DNA of 64,000 nt from Magnaporthiopsis rhizophila (GCA_003049465.1 PYSS01000014.1:186001-250000); one strand, 5' to 3'. Numbered from the stretch's first letter, positions 53,788 to 63,370 are shown. The notes: generated from the letters alone by a model not told the origin. Numbers and translations: made by a program.

Positions 53788-54175
53788 CATGCCTCGGCCG
53801 AACCATCCTCGGGCTCTCCCGCCGACTTGTTCGAGCTTCCCATATCGACCGCCCACCGGAGCAACATCAACGCTGCCCTCAAGCCGCAGGGCCTGCGGAA
53901 AGTCCACCTCACCATCAACGCTTGCTTCTCCATGCTCTCTGAAAGCGGTCGCTACTTTGACGACCGTGACTGCTTGCCTTCCAGAAGATCTGGCGCGACT
54001 TTTACTTCTCTGCTGCTCCGGACTCGGGCCCATCATTTCGGGCTACTTGGGGTCTTCCTCGCCGTTGCCTTAACACCACGCTCCCCTGGCCAGGGTTATC
54101 GACAGCCGCGAAAGAAGCCGAGGCTGCCGCCCGCAGCGAGAGCAGCTAGGGTTGTCGTCAATGGAAGCATCTAGG
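53788..54175 (+). pseudogene. Second fragment of the CorA-like membrane protein
   Basis: The segment reads ADLFELPISTAHRSNINAALKPQGLRK, then FSMLSESGRYFDD, and after a tract resembling a collapsed intron (GTGACTGCTTGCCTTCCAG) KIWRDFYFSAAPDSG and a hydrophobic stretch (GVFLAVALT). The three pieces lie in different frames and no start or end is intact. It matches the minus-strand fragment at 34192-34467 over the end of the coding sequence. It is a relic. Confidence 0.5.
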
Positions 54176-54678
54176 GATATCGACGGTGACAAGAGCAGTC
54201 AAGGCTATCAACGGTAGGGAACCAGGGCTGTTGATGGCAGCGAGAGCAACTAGGGCTGGAGAGGCCGCTTGGATCGTGCCGTGTGTCGTATTCGGGTCGA
54301 CCACTCATGATCGCGAGGGAGTCGTGGAGAGGCTTCTGGAGCTCGGTATCGAAACGTGGCAGTAATTGGACAAGCATCAGCTGCTTCTACCCCTGCGCCA
54401 ACACAAACACAGCCTCTCTGTCAGCGTCATTCTTCCAAAGCTCTCTGTGGCAGCGCAATGCGGAGAGGCGGTCTCGCTCGGGACGACAAAGGCGGCTCGC
54501 CGGCGTATTTACCTCGGTGTCCGGCGTCGCTGCGCGGAATTCTTTGCGTGGGAATGTCTCGGCGTGTGGCCATGACTACTAGATTTGCCGGTGACAGGAC
54601 TGCTTGCTGCGCTGTCTTGTGCTCGCGAGGTTGAGGAAAGCACTCCAGCAGAGCGCGTTCGGGCAGGGCGGTTGCCTG

Positions 54679-54733
54679 ACCAATGGTAAGAGACGGACTT
54701 TGAAAGTGGAACCAGCCCTACAAATCTCTGCCC
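54679..54733 (+). promoter_or_regulatory. CCAAT-containing repeated promoter-like element, copy 2
   Basis: ACCAATGGTAAGAGACGGAC, then TTTGAAAGTGGAACCA and ACAAAT, repeats the element at 52479 with a few changes. It lies about 215 bases before the ATG at 54894, a normal promoter distance. Confidence 0.55.
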
Positions 54734-54777
54734 TCTGCCCAAATTTTGCGTTTCTCTTCTCTCCCGACACGCTCAAC

Positions 54778-54893
54778 GAAACAGCAACAGCAGCAGCGAG
54801 AGCAACAACAACAGCAACAACAGCAACAACAGCAGCAGCAACGAGAGCAGCAGGAGCAGCAGCAACAGTGACAACGAGAAGAAGAAGAACAAG
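54778..54893 (+). repeat. CAA/CAG-rich leader
   Basis: Imperfect CAACAG and CAGCAG triplets run to the start codon, ending CAACGAGAAGAAGAAGAACAAG. A similar but shorter leader, ending CAACGAGAAAAAG, precedes the gene at 61617. It is probably transcribed as 5' UTR. Confidence 0.7.
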
Positions 54894-55896
54894 ATGTCGT
54901 CTCGTGAGAATAAGATGGGTGGTGATATGGAGATGAGCGGGCGCCAGCTGCAACATCAGCATTCGCAGCAACAGCTTGTCGGCCGACGTCGCCGCCACTA
55001 TCGGTCAAGGCCGAGAGCCTCGCACACAAGAAGAGCTTGCTGCCATGCTCCGTTCGGCGGGTATACACTATTTGGAACCGGGCGTCAAGCTTGCTGACGT
55101 AGCTGGTACGAGCAAGGCGATCGGAATTGGGCTCTACGAGCAGGGCATACTCAGTATAAATAAAATGCCTGGAGACGAGGCAGAGTCCGAGGCGCGTCGT
55201 GTGACTGCTAGACGTCCTCACATCATACCCTATTGCCGGCTCAAGAAGGCTAGTGAGATGGCGGAGCAGAGCTCCTCCGGCGGCATCGAGGCGGGAATGC
55301 GCGAGAGTGTGCCGCCGGCTGCTCGCGCTGCTAAGGCAGTCAAATTCCTGCCTGGCGGCATCCAAATAACGCTGGACCGACACAATGGTGCGCACCCATT
55401 GCCGGCCATCAAGGAGCCTTGCAGGCTCAAGCTTGGTGTATGGTTTGACGAGGTCACAGACCCCAAGCAATGGGTGAACGTCCATAACCTTGTCCACGTC
55501 TGGAAGGCACTGCTGCAGTTCCGCGAGCAGATTACAGGTGCCGACCCTGCTGCGCTCTGTACCTTTTTCGAAGTCGTATGGTACAACGGCACGGAGGCGG
55601 TGCGGATGAGCATATCGCCAACTGCAGAGGCTCTGGGTATTCCAATCAAGGATGTCATCTACAATCAGCCGGAATCGGACAAGCTGGAACATGCCGTCTA
55701 CGAGCTGGTGGCAGCCACCCCAGAGGCGGAGCGTCAAACGGCCATTTACAGCATGGTCCGCCAGAACACGGCCAACATGCAAATGCCGTACAGGACGCGC
55801 CTGCTGCTGGCTCTGCAGTTCTAGAGAAACAAGGGTCAGGGGAGGTGTGAGCTGGAGAGGATTGGTGCCTGCATCGCCACGATCAAGGAGTTGTAA
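54894..55896 (+). CDS. Orphan gene with an early frame change and an in-frame TAG near its end
   Basis: ATG at 54894 opens MSSRENKMGGDMEMSGRQLQ. The main coding signal, one frame forward, starts by about 54976 (SADVAATIGQGREPRTQEEL) and runs 280 residues (for example TDPKQWVNVHNLVHVWKALL, FFEVVWYNGTEAVRMSI) to TAG at 55822. The frame then continues RNKGQGRCELERIGACIATI to TAA at 55894. The early change needs a short unrecognised intron or a one-base slip. The TAG lies in a four-base loop of a small hairpin (55819-55828). I recognise no domain; the protein looks soluble. The promoter-like element at 54679 and the CAA/CAG leader lie upstream. Confidence 0.55.
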
Positions 55897-56466
55897 GCTC
55901 CCGGTAACCGGACATTGGCCAGTAGGGTAGGCCTACTCTTCAATGTGCCAGCGATGTCCAGTGTTCAGTTTCCAATGTTTAGTTTCCGGTGTTTAGAGCC
56001 CATTCCAATATCCAGTAGCCGCGTTAGGCGCTCCCCGTCCCAGAGATGGTGTCTCTATGGCGCCAGTGTGTCGTCCGGCTCAGCATATCCTACCCAGTCT
56101 CCTCGGACGGCTCTTCCACAGTCCGCCACCACGCGAAACGCCACTCCATGCGGCCACCCTCATAGCAATACGGCTGCAAGCACCGAGATACCTCGCGGGG
56201 CCCATCCTGCGCATCCACTGATATTGGTGCCTTAATCTTGTCAGCGAGCAGAGGGCCACAGGTGGAATAACCGCCAAGTTACGGGATGTCGGCTCTCTAT
56301 CCGCATTGCTCATTCCGTGGCAGGGCCCACTTTGTCAGTGCCCCGCCCTGTCGAGTTCCTGGGAAACCAAGTTTTCCCTTGGTGGGTTGGCGAACGAACT
56401 GGCTGCAAAGAACTGAACCCAAACAGCAGGAAAACTACGCCCTGCGACCACCACAAAGTCACAGCC
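55897..56466. other. Intergenic region, no gene seen
   Basis: A short degenerate repeat of the word CCAGTGTTCAGTTTCC occurs at 55955-55995. The rest is the promoter of the next gene; no CAA leader is present. Confidence 0.4.
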
Positions 56467-57780
56467 ATGGCAGAGGAGTTCACGCAGGGCTGGCTAGATG
56501 TTTGTTCTTCGGAGGGACTTGATTCTCGCCTCCATTTCTTTCGAACGTCGGCACCCACGCGGGCGGCAACCACGGAAAGTCGACTGATCGTGGCCTAGGT
56601 CAACACCACGGCAGTCGAGGCGGGATTGGCCCGACTGTTGATGAAGGAGCACCAGGGCGAGACGGCTAAGATCGAAGGCGAGCTGGTACAATGCAGCGTC
56701 ACCGGGTTCCTGGTCATGCTGGCGGGGTTCCTGGCCTCTGACGAGAAAATCGACTTGTTCGTCTGTGTGGACAGCGAATGTGGCGCTACCAAGGATGGCC
56801 TCCGCCTGTTCAGTGAGCTCGAACGCTGCCTGACTGCCATTCTGGATGGCGCAAAGCTGCCGTTCACGCAGCTGTCGGTAGGGACCATCGGCCACTCACC
56901 CGCTAAGATGTCGATTTGCGATGCCGGCGAATACGTCAAGTGCCTTTCGGTCGAGGATCAAAACGAGGCTCCCCGAGAGGGCGAGGGAGCATTGCTTCCG
57001 TCGACCGAGATATCCCAGTGTGAGGACCTCGCCGAGACGATCACACTTCTAGCCAAACGTATCCACCTCACGGCAGAGAAAAAGGGCTCCGAATGCCATG
57101 TCCTTTCTTTCTTGCCGCAGCACGTCACCCGCGCTCTGCAAGTACACGTCTCGGGCTTGGCGAGGGGGAGCGGCGGCGAACGACTTGCATTCGAACACCT
57201 CGAGTTGACGAGCAAGTCTTGGAACGCGGAGGCCGAGGTCGAACACATCAACACCATACGGGCAGGTCAAGGAGGCAACTGGATCGTCTCGATTGACCCA
57301 GAGCAATTTCCGGTTTGTCTTCCGGTGTCACCGTCGTTCGATGTCATACTATGCTGGAAGGGGAGCAGCAATGTCCAGCAACGGCTCCGGGTGCATCCCA
57401 TGGACGGCAGACTGCAAGCCAGCCCACACACTGTGTCGACGCAGGCTTTTCTCCTGGCCTGGAGATACAAGCTGGAAGGCCGGCCAAATGCGGTGGACAA
57501 CGATGCCTTCGTGGCGTGTTTAGACGTGCAAGGGCCCCAGGCCCTTTTCCAGCGAGATGACGCGGTCTCGTCGCTGCACAAACACATCCACTGGGCTGCC
57601 TACTTCATGAATCTTCCCGGGCTCGCTGCTGGAGCGTTTATATCTAAAACATGGAGGGCCCAAAACAACGCCACCGGCCGCAATCTGGCCACGGCTCTGG
57701 GATGGGCCGCGAATATGGGAGCCGCGTGCAAATCAGAGACCGGGACAAGAGTTTCTTCCAAAGCTCCTTTGGACTCTTGA
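56467..57780 (+). CDS. Orphan gene (about 437 aa) with in-frame TAG at codon 44
   Basis: ATG at 56467 opens MAEEFTQGWLDVCSSEGLDS and reaches TAG at 56596. The same frame continues at once VNTTAVEAGLARLLMKEHQG for about 394 residues to TGA at 57778. The body is protein-like (EKIDLFVCVDSECGATKDGL, HIHWAAYFMNLPGLAAGAFI) but not of a family known to me. Codon use fits a GC-rich fungal gene. The UAG sits in a 12-base loop of the clearest hairpin of the five: UCGACUG with CAGUCGA and GUGG with CCAC (56580-56618). A start after the TAG at 56626 is possible. Just past the TGA another frame stays protein-like for about 60 residues, so the end may also be damaged. Confidence 0.6.
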
Positions 57781-57962
57781 GGGAGCTCTTCTCAAGGCCA
57801 ACGTTGACAGAGACTACCCGCTTCAGGCCGCAACCATGTGGGCAGCGTCTGGCTGCTTAAACGTGGTCCAGTGCCGCGTCCTCATTCGCATGGGCGCCAT
57901 CCTGGCAGTGGGATTTTCGAAGGGAGAGCACACTGGAGGAGGGCCTTCAGACAACTCAAGAC
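57781..57962 (+). pseudogene. Frame-shifted coding remnant between two orphan frames
   Basis: In a second frame this DNA reads EGALLKANVDRDYPLQAATM and NVVQCRVLIRMGAILAVGF, an ankyrin-like pattern, beginning around 57761 before the preceding stop. It then gives way to the frame that opens the next ORF. This suggests one longer damaged gene from 56467 to about 58523, with shifts near 57765 and 57860-57960. Confidence 0.35.
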
Positions 57963-58523
57963 ATGTCAGCGCTCAGCGCACTCTTCTCTGGATTCGTTAG
58001 GGCGTGGAGTAGTACCGGCTGCCTGTGGGTGATGCTTGGTCTATGGGAGCACTTCAAAGACACTGGAGGATCCTTCAACAGCAATCTCCAGATCGAAATC
58101 AACGGCAAGATCGTTGTCGTGGACAAGGTCTGGGGACAAGACGTTAAGAGATACGTGGTGGCCCTCGAGAGCCACTACAACACGGAGCCTGTCAACCCCG
58201 GTTCTGGTTGGATGGACGGATCGCTGCCAACGGAACTCCGATACGCCGTTTACAAGGTCATCGTGCAGTGCCTGGCCCAAAACATCGTGGCTTACAGGGT
58301 GAGCAGAAAGCACCAGGCTATCATGCTTTTTAAAGAGCACCTGGTGTCTGAAGCCGAACCTTCCTTCATCGACCACACGCGTGATCTTGAGGGTTTTTCA
58401 GTAGACGGGGACATGTTTTCTGCGGTGCCAGCGGAGCTCTTAATGGACGGGGAGAGCCGGCGCAGCAAGGCATGCTTTATAATGCTGGTGCCTGTTAGGC
58501 TTGTCGGGGACTTGCGCTTATGA
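57963..58523 (+). CDS. Hypothetical protein or 3' part of the preceding damaged gene
   Basis: The 186-residue frame begins MSALSALFSGFVRAWSSTGC and holds FNSNLQIEINGKIVVVDKVW, KRYVVALESHYNTEP and LRYAVYKVIVQCLAQNIVAY, which are well-composed coding segments. Coding-like sequence continues upstream in the same frame (STLEEGLQTTQD), so the Met is unlikely to be the original start. Its end runs into the tandem repeats at 58448. No family recognised. Confidence 0.4.
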   Translation: MSALSALFSGFVRAWSSTGCLWVMLGLWEHFKDTGGSFNSNLQIEINGKIVVVDKVWGQDVKRYVVALESHYNTEPVNPGSGWMDGSLPTELRYAVYKVIVQCLAQNIVAYRVSRKHQAIMLFKEHLVSEAEPSFIDHTRDLEGFSVDGDMFSAVPAELLMDGESRRSKACFIMLVPVRLVGDLRL

Positions 58524-59130
58524 AGGAGTGTGGGCTGGGAGTCTCTCGCAACAGGTGTGCGTCGGGAATGTGCTGGGAGCAACTGGAGCAAAGAGAAGGC
58601 TGGGGGCTTCCGCACCACCAATGTAGATAGTAATCGACGCGTTTGTTCTACCATGTGCGCTATGTGGGCCGTGACATTTGAGTTGGAAATCCTTGGCTTT
58701 ATGTACATGCTTGGACGGCTGGCTGACACTGCGTCTCGTCTTTGTCGCCTCCCTGCCCTTCTCCGGTCCCACATGTTGGCCCTCGCCTGCCGTGGCAGCT
58801 CCCACTCCTGTGTCGCGGCAAACAACCGGCGCAGCACGGCACGCTTCATGACGCTGGTACCGGATAGGCTTGTCAGGGACTTGGATCTTTGGAGGAGCGC
58901 GCTGGGAGTTTCCGGCAAAAGACCAGGGCAAAGGAAGGCCTGGGCATCCTTACACCAAGCAGATAGTAACCGACGCGTTCGTTTCTACCATATGCGCTAA
59001 TGTGATTCTAATTCTATGCGTGACGTTGTGGTGGGAGACCTTTAGGCTTATATACATTTAGACAACTCGCTGACACTGCCTCGTCCTCGCCTACCGCGGC
59101 AGCTCTTGCTCTTGTGTCACGGCAAACAAG
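58448..59130. repeat. Diverged tandem duplication of about 340-370 bases
   Basis: The segment around 58461 (CGCAGCAAGGCATGCTT, then TTAGGCTTGTCGGGGACTTG) recurs near 58832 with scattered changes. GATAGTAATCGACGCGTTTG at about 58624 recurs near 58962. A third, shorter copy of GGCAGCTC-TGTGTCGCGGCAAACAA appears at about 59097. The unit contains pieces of coding-like sequence, suggesting duplication of the end of a gene. Confidence 0.65.
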
Positions 59131-61540
59131 CTCGTATTCGGGCCCGGCACCAGCCTTAACAAGCGTAGCATCGGTCTGCGCTGGCACCAACCGGAGGCTG
59201 AGAGATGTGGCCGACTCTTCCAGAGGTGCCACCTGGTGGACCGCTGCGACTGACGTGACAGGAGTGAATGCTAGGGCCCGCACGTCTGGGGCGCACCGGC
59301 TGCGGTTGTGAGCGGAAGCGGTATAGCGACGACGCACGGCACGGTAGGTAGTGGCGTTTTCTTTGGCGGATCTGTGGACGGGAGACAACATTTTTAGCAC
59401 GTGACCTTGACTAGATGCCAGAGCTGGCTCGGGCAGGTATGAGGGGCGGACGGGTTACGCAAAAAAGGCCTGCTGCTCACTGTCCATTATCTGGTGGCAT
59501 TGTCCTAGACGCCGCCGGACGGCCGTGGTTGGCGGGGCTCCGATGGAGCGGAGACGGAGAGCGGAAGTGGAGGATCTGGGCGGGCGTGGAGGGCGTGGGA
59601 TACGGACGATTGTAGATGTAGGCTGGGAGATGTCTTTGCTGGCACCAAAGGCGGGCTCAGAGACTGTGTATGTCTGCCGTGGAGTTGTCGCGCCGCGGAG
59701 TCTGTCTGGCGTTGGAGTTGGCTCTAGAATCTGTCCGGCCAACCAGACTGTCTGTCAGTGGAATTGTCCGGTCGTGTGGCGCCCGCCATAAAGTCTGTTT
59801 AACCGTCAAGTTTCTCGCCATGGAGTCGGCTTACTGTAAATCCCGTCTGCTCTGTGGACCGTTCCATGTCCACTATCTAGGCGTCTCGATATTACTCGTT
59901 CGTCATCTGGGCCTGTGGCGGTCTCGCGGGCTAGAACCCTGGCAGGCTGGGCTCTAGCAGGCGGCATCTTCGTGGGCTGGAGCCTGGCACGGCGATGTCT
60001 CGTATGTTGAAAGCTTGGAAGGCCGGCTTTTCGTCGGTGGGAGGTGGCACGCCACGATGTTGTGGGCTGGGGCTTGGGGGCCTCCGTTTCCGTGGGTGGG
60101 AAGTGGTACGCGGCGTCGTCGGCTGGAGGTGTCAAGCCCGCAAGCCAGCACCTTCAAAAATCCAGTCACTGCCAGTCCCGTTTGCGAGCCAGAGCTCTCC
60201 GCCAACCCGGCACTGCGCGGCGCCGGCCGCCCAAGCTAGCCACCGCCTCCCAAGGGTGCCGGGAATTACCGCCTGGCGGCCTCGATGCCGGTCCTGTGAC
60301 TTCCAGATTTCGCCATTCGAGCTGCCCCTACGCGGCCAGCTTGAAAGCCACTTGGTGGAATCCACGGCACTTTCCTAGGCCTTGTTATGCAATTCTCGCC
60401 GGGCTCGATGCAAATTCCTGATGGGAATCGTGTGGTCGGGTTGAGTGATCGTTCGACTGGGACGGAGGGACTGGCGGTGGGCACCGAGACAGGCTGCCAA
60501 GGGCAAAACTGTTAGCGAGATAGCAAACCACGAGATCGGGTCATGGAGAGAGTGAAACATGGGGATGGGACAGCGCAGTGCTCTGAGCGGACCCTCGGGC
60601 TCGAGCGATCGTCAGGGTCGGCCGAGCGAGGTTTTCTAACGCGCACTGGGGTTGTAATACTCTGCCCTGCACGTAGACCACACGCGGTGACCTGCTCCTT
60701 TGCCACATATAATCCATGCAGCCAGCATGGTGTTGGCCGCGGGGTTGTTTTGCCAGGCGCAGCTTGCAAAGCCGGCAGTACACGGGCAGCGCAGGGACCA
60801 GTGCACGCCTCTAACAGGCACACGCTCCTTCGGTCTCTCTGCCTGCGGCGATTCTTGCTGGCCAGTGTCTGTGTCACCGTGGGGAGTCCTGAGCACGCAC
60901 ACGGGCAGCTTCGACGTGGGCAGGTGTTCGAGGCTCGAGGAAAGGCGGCTCCTGGAGGACGGCAAACCGCTTGGCGCAGGTGTTTAGGCACTCGGCGGGA
61001 GATGGCAATTTGGCGATGGCTAGCTGCTTGACTCTGTTGCCTGGGAAATGGGCGCCTGTTCGCGACCTGGGAGTTGCATGGGTTAGCACTTGCTCGGTGA
61101 AACTTTCGCTGATGGAAAGTCGAAGCCGGGTGGTGGGTCAGCGCGAGCAGAGCCGCCGACTTGCCTGGTTTGGCGAATTGGACCCACGCTCGCGAGCTCA
61201 GAATCGACGACACGGCACATGTCACAGCCGCAGAAGCCACGGCAGAAGTCACAGCGGCAAAGGCGACCATCTGTATCCTTTTCTGAAACCTGAGTGTCCA
61301 AAGCCCTAAGACTGAGCAGGAGCCGGGGGGAAGCGTATTGTGTGATTTTTGTTCTTCATCTGGGTGCGGTCGTCGTTGGCGCTGTCGGAACTGGAGATTG
61401 GGTGAGGTCGGGCAGAACGTCAAGGTATCGAGACCCACTCGATTGCCCTACCCACTTCTCAGAGCCTCCACATCCACACGGCGCTCTCTCCGCGCGCAAA
61501 CCTCGCGTTACCTCCTCTCTGTCTGCGACACGCTGTTAAC
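59131..61540. other. Long intergenic region, no gene seen
   Basis: No frame looks like a protein. Some words recur (ggctggagcctggcac, gtgggaggtggcacgc at about 59970-60125). A minus-strand frame of about 300 codons (60512-61438) is open but Arg/Pro/Ser/Cys-rich and unconvincing. Confidence 0.4.
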
Positions 61541-61560
61541 TTTGCAAATTTTCAATTGTA

Positions 61561-61616
61561 ACAGCAGCAGCAGCTTCAGTAACAACAGCAACAACAGCAC
61601 CGGCAACGAGAAAAAG
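61561..61616 (+). repeat. CAA/CAG-rich leader of the zinc-knuckle gene
   Basis: Imperfect CAGCAG and CAACAA triplets run up to the ATG and end CAACGAGAAAAAG. The wording matches the leader at 54778-54893. Confidence 0.65.
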
Positions 61617-63104
61617 ATGATGTCTTCTGCCGCGAATCAGAGCAAGGGTGCCCAGTCCGGCGCTGCCGACATGGAGCTCGACTCGGCCGCGGCGCCGGAT
61701 GTGAAGGCCGTGGGAGAGAATTCCTCCCAGCTGAACGTGTCGTCAGTACACAATCCGACCAACCCGATGCCGAGGCGACGGCGGCGAGCTTTTCTGCCAA
61801 CAATGCTGGCAATGCCAGCGCGAGCTCTGCTGGTGATGGCGGCCGCGGTGGCAGCCGCAGCGGAAACGGCGGTGGCAGTCGCAGTGGAAGTGGCAATGGC
61901 CACGGTTGTGGCATCCGTGGTGGTCGCAGCCGCGTCCGCGGGGGTGGCGTCCGCGGAGGTCGCGGCGTAGGCCGCGGTGCCGTCATCAAGCCGTCCCCCA
62001 TCCGACCCAGTAGCGATCTGAGACTCGCTATGGAAAAGGTGCTCGGCGACGCAAAGGCGACGAACACAGAGGCTTTTTCTCCTCCCAGGGACGATGGCTT
62101 TGCCTGCGAGAATACCGTCGCCGCTCCGCCCCACCGCAGTCATGTCCCAACAATGGGCGAACCGCTCGCTGAGGGCGTAGTAAAGAAGACGCTGGCGCAA
62201 GCGCCTTTATATCCTCTCGTCCCTGCCGGCCACAAAGGGGTCGTCAGTAATGCGACAGGAAGCGAGGTTCACGCTTCTGGCTACGGCACTCCCCAGGCGG
62301 CTTTCGAAACCACGGCTCTTTCTCTTGAACGACAGGGCTGGCGAGGACACACTCGTCTGGAGCGTGAACGGCACCCTAGAGGAGTTATTCGACGGCGTCG
62401 TCGGAAACGTGAACGAGTGTTTCGGGCTCGGCGCCAAGGGCTCGGCGCTGGCCGCGATGCCCGGTTGTTGTGGCGGGTGTGGTCGGCAAGGCCATACTCT
62501 CGCCGAGTGTGTCAAAGGCACCGAGATAGGAGACATCATGGGCTGCCCGCTGTGCAACACTGTGGCCCATGGTGTGGATTCGTGTCGCCGATTTCGCGAG
62601 CCCGACAACACAAGCAAAATGGAGCTCCTCATACGGAGACGCGGCCACAAGCAGTGTATTCGGTCTCTCACCCCCTGGACCGACTTACTCAGCGTGTACG
62701 AGGCTCGGTACGGCAAAGAGCAGGCTGCCCGGCTACCACTGACGCGCCCTCTTGCTGTGAAACTTCAAAACATGCGGCCGCATCTGCACGAGGCATACCA
62801 GTACGGGGAGAGCGATGCCGGCCTAATGGAGGATCCCATAACCAAAAACCTCGATGCCGTTCGGGCCGCGATAGCCACCGGCTGGAGGTTCGAGTTCGAG
62901 CCAGCTGATATGAAGAGACTCCGCATCTACATTCAGCACCGTAAGCATCAAGTGGCGCATGCGGAGAGTGTGAAGGAGGCCCGCGCTCAGCGGCAGAGAC
63001 TAATGGCAAATATCGAGGCCATTTTCGACAGGGCGCAACCATACGTCAAACTTGAGTTGCGCCCAGTAGCTGGAGGACGCGCCGGCGAACGAGTCTCCAG
63101 CTAG
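61617..63104 (+). pseudogene. RGG-box and double CCHC zinc-knuckle protein with two compensating frame changes
   Basis: From the tandem ATGs at 61617 the first frame reads MMSSAANQSKGAQSGAADME up to about 61765. The coding signal then shifts to another frame, holding a Gly/Arg/Ser-rich RGG-like region (GGSRSGNGGGSRSGSG, VRGGRGVGRG). It returns to the first frame between 62184 and 62300. From 62250 the frame is open to TAG 63104 (284 residues). Counted from that Met, it has two canonical knuckles: C74-x2-C77-x4-H82-x4-C87 and C99-x2-C102-x4-H107-x4-C112. A helical, basic C-terminal part follows. RGG plus CCHC knuckles suggest RNA or single-stranded nucleic-acid binding. Transposon Gag origin or a host RNA-binding protein are both possible. 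The CAA/CAG leader is like that at 54.8 kb. Confidence 0.6.
62250..63104 (+). CDS. Intact 3' portion of the zinc-knuckle gene
   Basis: This is the uninterrupted part: LLNDRAGEDTLVWSVNGTLE, the two CCHC knuckles, then LIRRRGHKQCIRSLTPW and a final helical region (HQVAHAESVKEARAQRQRLM). It may be translated by itself from the ATG at 62250. The coding signal continues upstream of this Met in the same frame (LYILSSLPATKGSSV), so the ATG is probably internal. Confidence 0.55.
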   Translation: MRQEARFTLLATALPRRLSKPRLFLLNDRAGEDTLVWSVNGTLEELFDGVVGNVNECFGLGAKGSALAAMPGCCGGCGRQGHTLAECVKGTEIGDIMGCPLCNTVAHGVDSCRRFREPDNTSKMELLIRRRGHKQCIRSLTPWTDLLSVYEARYGKEQAARLPLTRPLAVKLQNMRPHLHEAYQYGESDAGLMEDPITKNLDAVRAAIATGWRFEFEPADMKRLRIYIQHRKHQVAHAESVKEARAQRQRLMANIEAIFDRAQPYVKLELRPVAGGRAGERVSS

Positions 63105-63370
63105 TCAAAGGCCTCTGACAACTGTATGTGAATAGGGTATGTTCTGTGGCAGACATAATAATACAGCCCTGGTGCGCGGTGTCCTGGTGTCCTGCATGTG
63201 GTGGAGTGGGTTTTGTGTGGAATTGCCGGGATTATATGGTGCATTGTCGTGGTGGGGTGGGTCTGTTTTTGGTGTCCTGCAGGGCTTGGTTTTAAAGTGG
63301 GCTGATTTTGGGACATTACTGTGTGATAATTTGTGGTCGGTTTGTGCATATCCAATTGCATCTGTCTAAA

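Noticed and set aside
33453..56598. RIP as the sole cause of the in-frame TAGs
   Set aside because: Not excluded, but not preferred: the genes keep high GC and few TpA changes, and no TAA or TGA lesions accompany the TAGs. It is kept as the main alternative in the findings.
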